From: Chloroflexia bacterium
Lineage (GTDB): Bacteria > Chloroflexota > Chloroflexia > Thermomicrobiales > JALYUS01
Direction of reading: 5' to 3'
Length of the DNA stretch: 8,831 nucleotides
NCBI GenBank assembly: GCA_025924435.1
Contig: JAICIL010000189.1
Span: 1 to 8,831, forward strand
In this document: in pieces, positions 6,303-8,831 of the stretch
How the letters are laid out: the number at the start of each line of letters is the position of its first letter
How positions within the stretch are numbered: the stretch's first letter is position 1
Made by a program: the position numbers and the translations under genes
Notes under the pieces: generated by a model
Told to the model about the DNA's origin: nothing
Seen by the model: only the letters and a program-made list of their open reading frames with translations
Database searches by the model: none

Positions 6303-6701
6303 TCAGGAACGTGGTGCCCGCCGCTTCAAGGCAATGCCGGTTCCGATGACCGCCAGCGCGAGGACAATCACCTCGATGAAGACGAGGTTCATCGAGCCGC
6401 TATGCGGATGGCCGGTTGCCGGGATCGTCGTCACTGTAGCGCCACCCGTGCCGGTCGCTACCGCCGTTCCTCCGGTCGCGGTGGCCGCGACCGTCGCGGC
6501 CTTTGTGGCGGTCGGGGCAACCGTGGCGGCCGTTGTCGCGGTCGGCGCGACGGTGGCGGCCCGCGTCGCGCTCGCTGTCGCGGAGCCGGTACCGGCCGTC
6601 GCGGAACCCGTCGTCTGCGCCAGGCCGGACCCGGCCGTGAATGCGAAGACGGTCAGAAAGGTCACGACCAGAAACAAGAGTGTCGAGAGCCGCTTACTCA
6701 C
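6303..6701 (-). CDS. Small cell-surface protein with Thr/Ala repeats and an LPxTG-like (IPATG) sorting signal
   Basis: From the GTG at 6701 the product is 132 residues. Residues 1-28 are a signal peptide (VSKRLSTLLFLVVTFL..., likely cut after GLA). Then comes a low-complexity stalk with three 10-residue repeats of the form T-x-A-A-T-V-A-P/A-T-A (46-75). IPATG (93-97) follows, then a short polar stretch, a hydrophobic segment (about 104-125) and the basic tail KRRAPRS. This order matches sortase substrates; I replaces L of LPxTG. It could instead simply be a bitopic membrane protein. The frame is open to an ATG at 6776 (157 residues), but 6701 puts the signal peptide at the N-terminus and has purine-rich GGAAGGAAGG and AGG upstream. 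No globular domain is present, so a stalk, spacer or surface-coat role is only a guess. No sortase gene is in the window. Confidence 0.7.
   Translation of the reverse strand: MSKRLSTLLFLVVTFLTVFAFTAGSGLAQTTGSATAGTGSATASATRAATVAPTATTAATVAPTATKAATVAATATGGTAVATGTGGATVTTIPATGHPHSGSMNLVFIEVIVLALAVIGTGIALKRRAPRS
6477..6566 (-). repeat. Three 30-bp coding repeats (10-residue Thr/Ala/Val units)
   Basis: Residues 46-75 of the small surface protein are three consecutive units: TRAATVAPTA, TTAATVAPTA and TKAATVAATA. At the DNA level the units are similar but not identical. Such units are prone to gain or loss by slippage and probably set the length of an extended stalk. Confidence 0.75.
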
Positions 6702-6766
6702 GTACGCACCTGCCTTCCTTCCGCGATCACTCCTCGCGGTCACCACCAACGATTTGCCCTCGGATC

Positions 6767-6781
6767 CCACAACCATTGTGG
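6767..6781. promoter_or_regulatory. Small palindrome CCACAA-N3-TTGTGG
   Basis: A perfect 6-bp inverted repeat with a 3-bp spacer lies 66-80 bp upstream of the preferred start of the small surface-protein gene. It covers the alternative ATG at 6776. It could be an operator or a small RNA hairpin, but no protein is known to me for this sequence and chance cannot be excluded. Confidence 0.22.
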
Positions 6782-6839
6782 AGAGCGGTCAGATATCATG
6801 CCGCACGACGGATGCCATCTGTGAGAGGAGCATAGTGAT

Positions 6840-6980
6840 ATGCGTTTTATATATTATCTATTGTTTTTTATTGCGCTTGCCTGTGCTAGCGTGATCGACA
6901 GGGGAATATTCATTCGTCGCACGTGCCGCGCTTTCTGGTACGATGGTCTGATACGCGTGATCAGCGTGGCCTCCGGCTGA
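6840..6980 (+). CDS. Possible 46-residue membrane or exported micro-protein
   Basis: An ATG at 6840 is preceded by AGAGGAG nine bases upstream (6824-6830), one of the better ribosome sites in the window. The 46-residue product begins MRFIYYLLFFIALACASV, a compact hydrophobic segment that could be a signal or membrane anchor. The Cys at residue 15 follows ALA, a weak lipobox. The rest (IDRGIFIRRTCRAFWYDGLIRVISVASG) is basic and shows no family. The 5' third is AT-rich and uses codons such as ATA and CTA that the neighbours avoid. That fits either a recent or foreign gene, or simply promoter DNA read as protein. It ends 49 bp before the HprK-like start. I do not recognise it. Confidence 0.3.
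   Translation: MRFIYYLLFFIALACASVIDRGIFIRRTCRAFWYDGLIRVISVASG
6936..6944 (+). promoter_or_regulatory. Possible extended -10 element for the HprK-like/Ppx pair
   Basis: TGGTACGAT fits the extended -10 form TGnTAnnnT. It would start transcription near 6951 and give a leader of about 79 nt before the ATG at 7030. No good -35 hexamer is present at 17 bp. It lies inside the possible micro-ORF, so the two readings compete. Confidence 0.3.
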
Positions 6981-7029
6981 TGAATAAGCGCGTGTGGCGT
7001 GCGGTCGCGAAGGGAAGAGGATAGCGACG

Positions 7030-8112
7030 ATGTCCATCTGGTCTGCTCATACCATTGTACCGGACGATGCCCGGACACTGCTGTTCACGATCCACGATGT
7101 TCCCTTTCGTGTCCGCGCAAATGACGACGCGGTGATCGCGCATATCGCGCGGCTGGTGCAGCGCTACCGCGCGGCGGAGCCGGAAGCTGCGACGGAGCCG
7201 CGGCAGGAACTGATCGCCGTGCAAGGCGTTCCCACGCTTGATGCCGTCCGCCTGACAGATGTGCCGCGACGTTCCGGCGCACGGAAACCGGCGCGGGTCG
7301 CGACCGCCGATCACGATGGTGGCCGGGTGATCCTCCGTCGCGAGACGGGCGTAATGACAACGATCCGGCCCGATGGCTGGACGATTACGGGCGATCTCCG
7401 GGCGCATCCGGGGGAGGTGACGCGCGCGCTCGACGCGATGCTCTCCCTCGCGCTCGTCGAACGAGGTTATCTGACGCTCAAAGGGTCTGCCCTCGCGCGG
7501 GACGGGCGCGGGATCGCCCTCGTCGGTGGGCCGGATACCGCCAGGCGCGCACTCGCGGTGACGCTCCTCGGGCACGGCTTCCGGTGGGTGACGGAGGATT
7601 CGCTGCTCGTGCGCGTCGCCGCCGGGCATGTCGAGATGCGCGGGCTGCCCGGCCTCCTCCGCCTCGGCCCCGCGGCGATGCTCGCGCACCCCACCCTCCG
7701 CGCCATGCTCTCGGACGACGAGCGCGCGCGCTATACGGGGCAAACATGGCGCGATCTGCGCGAGATCGAGGCGCGCTACGTCGTGGACGCGGCGGACGCC
7801 TTCGGCGCGGATGGCGTCGCGACCGATGGCGCACTGCAGATGATTGTCGCGCTCCGCTGGAAAAGCGGCGCGACCCAGGCCACACCCGCTATCACGCCAC
7901 TCGCCCGCGCCGATGCCTACGAGGCGCTGGCGGACGCGACCCGCTCCTACGGGCTGTACGATCTGCGCGCCACCCTCCCACCGAACTTCCACCGCCTCCA
8001 ACGCATCGCGGAGACGGTCACGATGCACGCCGTCACCGGGCCGGTGGACCTGCAAACCGTCGCGGCGGCCCTTGTCGCCGACGAAGCCGCGACCGCGAAC
8101 GAGGTGCGCTGA
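7030..8112 (+). CDS. HPr kinase/phosphorylase-like protein with a degenerate P-loop
   Basis: This cytoplasmic protein of 360 residues has a central to C-terminal part that follows the HprK-like pattern. GYLTLKGSALARDGRGIALVGG stands where the family has an 'HAsav...g.llvG' strand and loop, then GGPDTARRALAVTLLGHGFRWVTEDSLLV (166-194) and GLPGLLRLGP. The Walker A position reads G-G-P-D-T-A-R-R, so the expected Gly-Lys-Ser/Thr at its end is Ala-Arg-Arg. The acidic pair after the next strand is Thr188-Glu189-Asp190 in place of Ser-Asp-Asp. ATP binding or kinase action is therefore doubtful, and a pseudokinase or binding role is likely. The N-terminal about 130 residues are variable, as in other HprK-like proteins. 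The start at ATG 7030 has AGAGGA nine bases upstream. The stop is directly followed by the Ppx/GppA gene, which indicates an operon. True HPr kinases act on Ser46 of HPr; no HPr gene is in view. Confidence 0.65.
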   Translation: MSIWSAHTIVPDDARTLLFTIHDVPFRVRANDDAVIAHIARLVQRYRAAEPEAATEPRQELIAVQGVPTLDAVRLTDVPRRSGARKPARVATADHDGGRVILRRETGVMTTIRPDGWTITGDLRAHPGEVTRALDAMLSLALVERGYLTLKGSALARDGRGIALVGGPDTARRALAVTLLGHGFRWVTEDSLLVRVAAGHVEMRGLPGLLRLGPAAMLAHPTLRAMLSDDERARYTGQTWRDLREIEARYVVDAADAFGADGVATDGALQMIVALRWKSGATQATPAITPLARADAYEALADATRSYGLYDLRATLPPNFHRLQRIAETVTMHAVTGPVDLQTVAAALVADEAATANEVR

Positions 8113-8115
8113 GTG

Positions 8116-8831
8116 ATGGCGCGACGTGCCGCCGTGCTCGATGTTGGCACGAACACCGTCCGCCTGCTCGTCGCTGATTGCGCGGGAGGCGCGCTGACGC
8201 CGGTGCTCGACCGGACAGATATGTCCCGCCTCGGCCTCGGCGCGGGCGCGGACGGCACGCTATCGGCGGAGAGCATCGCCCGCACCGCCGAGGGGGCAAT
8301 CACACTCGTCCGGGAGGCGCGCGCGGCGGGCGCGGCGACGATCCTGATGGTCGGCACCGCCGCCGTGCGCGATGCGCCAAACCGCGCCACGCTCCTCGGA
8401 TGGATCGAGCGGGACACGGGAATCACCTGCCGCGTCGTTGATGGCGAGACCGAGGCATCGCTGACCTTCCTCGGCGCGACCGTCGGGCAGCCGCTGAACG
8501 GCACGCTCGCGGTCGGCGACATCGGCGGCGGCAGCACGGAGCGGATCATCGCGGTGGATGGCACGATCCGCGAGCGGTTTTCCGTACCGATTGGCTCCGG
8601 CCGCCTGACGGAGCGAGCGATCGCGCACGACCCGCCGACGGATGCCGACCTCGCCGCCGCGACGCGCGCCGCCGATGAAGCCCTCCGCCCGCTGCGTCCC
8701 GTTCAAGCGACCGCGCTCCTCCTCGCGGGTGGGACGGCATCCGCACTCGGCAGACTGCAAAGCACGGCGACGCTCGACGCCGACGCGCTCGATGCCGCGC
8801 TCGCGACGCTTCAATCCGCGCCCGCCGCCGC
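8116..8831 (+). CDS. Ppx/GppA family exopolyphosphatase / pppGpp phosphohydrolase (N-terminal part)
   Basis: The first 238 residues of an ASKHA-fold phosphatase are visible; the 3' end is outside the window. Family members release phosphate from the ends of polyphosphate or convert pppGpp to ppGpp. Motifs: AVLDVGTNTVRLLVAD (phosphate loop 1, Asp9), GTAAVRDAPNR (80-90), DGETEASLTFLGA (109-121), where Glu113 aligns with the conserved catalytic Glu of GxEEA, GDIGGGSTE (134-142, phosphate loop 2), VPIGSGRLTE (157-166) and LLLAGGTASAL (201-211, adenosine-type motif). An in-frame GTG at 8113 directly follows the TGA of the HprK-like gene. ATG 8116 is preferred because GAGGTG lies nine bases before it. 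The two genes are surely co-transcribed and probably translationally coupled. Whether this is a Ppx or a GppA cannot be told from this part. Confidence 0.92.
   Translation, partial: MARRAAVLDVGTNTVRLLVADCAGGALTPVLDRTDMSRLGLGAGADGTLSAESIARTAEGAITLVREARAAGAATILMVGTAAVRDAPNRATLLGWIERDTGITCRVVDGETEASLTFLGATVGQPLNGTLAVGDIGGGSTERIIAVDGTIRERFSVPIGSGRLTERAIAHDPPTDADLAAATRAADEALRPLRPVQATALLLAGGTASALGRLQSTATLDADALDAALATLQSAPAA

Noticed and set aside
6961..8055. 364-codon open frame on the minus strand
   Set aside because: It is antisense to the HprK-like gene. Its product is Arg-, His- and Glu-rich with no hydrophobic core pattern, and no ribosome site was seen.

Overview
The window is GC-rich DNA of about 8.8 kb from a bacterium. 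It carries six complete protein-coding genes on ordinary housekeeping and accessory themes, two genes cut by the window edges, one small surface-protein gene among the six, and one doubtful micro-ORF. No rRNA, tRNA, CRISPR array, insertion sequence or phage gene is visible. The gene set suggests a Chloroflexota-like organism, perhaps Thermomicrobia. The hints are a short MutY without the long MutT-like C-terminal domain, a Thr/Ala/Val/Pro-rich surface protein, an HprK-like protein and a possible leaderless transcript. This placement is an inference from style, not from a marker gene.

Left part (1-2811): the end of a MalG-type sugar ABC permease runs rightward and stops 7 bp from a leftward DHH/DHHA1 phosphoesterase of the NrnA kind. 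Upstream of that gene, and in the same direction, lies an MFS_3-type exporter. The 144-bp gap between the two leftward genes contains an extended -10 element and a degenerate 7-nt tandem array with an inverted copy.

Middle (2812-4876): fpg (mutM, leftward) and mutY (rightward) form a divergent pair around a 74-bp spacer. Together they encode two of the three enzymes of the GO system against 8-oxoguanine. The 3' end of fpg runs into a perfect 20-bp inverted repeat built of 7-nt units, and the last four codons and the stop lie inside the repeat. mutY appears to be transcribed without a leader.

Right part (4877-8831): a secreted alpha/beta hydrolase (rightward) converges, across a Rho-independent-like hairpin, on a small leftward gene for a surface protein. 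That protein has a signal peptide, a 10-residue Thr/Ala repeat, an IPATG sorting-like motif, a membrane segment and a basic tail. After an AT-rich patch holding a possible 46-residue ORF come two tightly coupled rightward genes: an HPr-kinase-like protein whose P-loop lacks the key Gly-Lys-Ser/Thr residues, and a Ppx/GppA-type polyphosphatase/pppGpp hydrolase cut by the window end.

The least explained items are the degenerate HprK-like/Ppx pair, the IPATG protein and the heptamer inverted repeats. I saw no clear multi-gene defence or mobile system.
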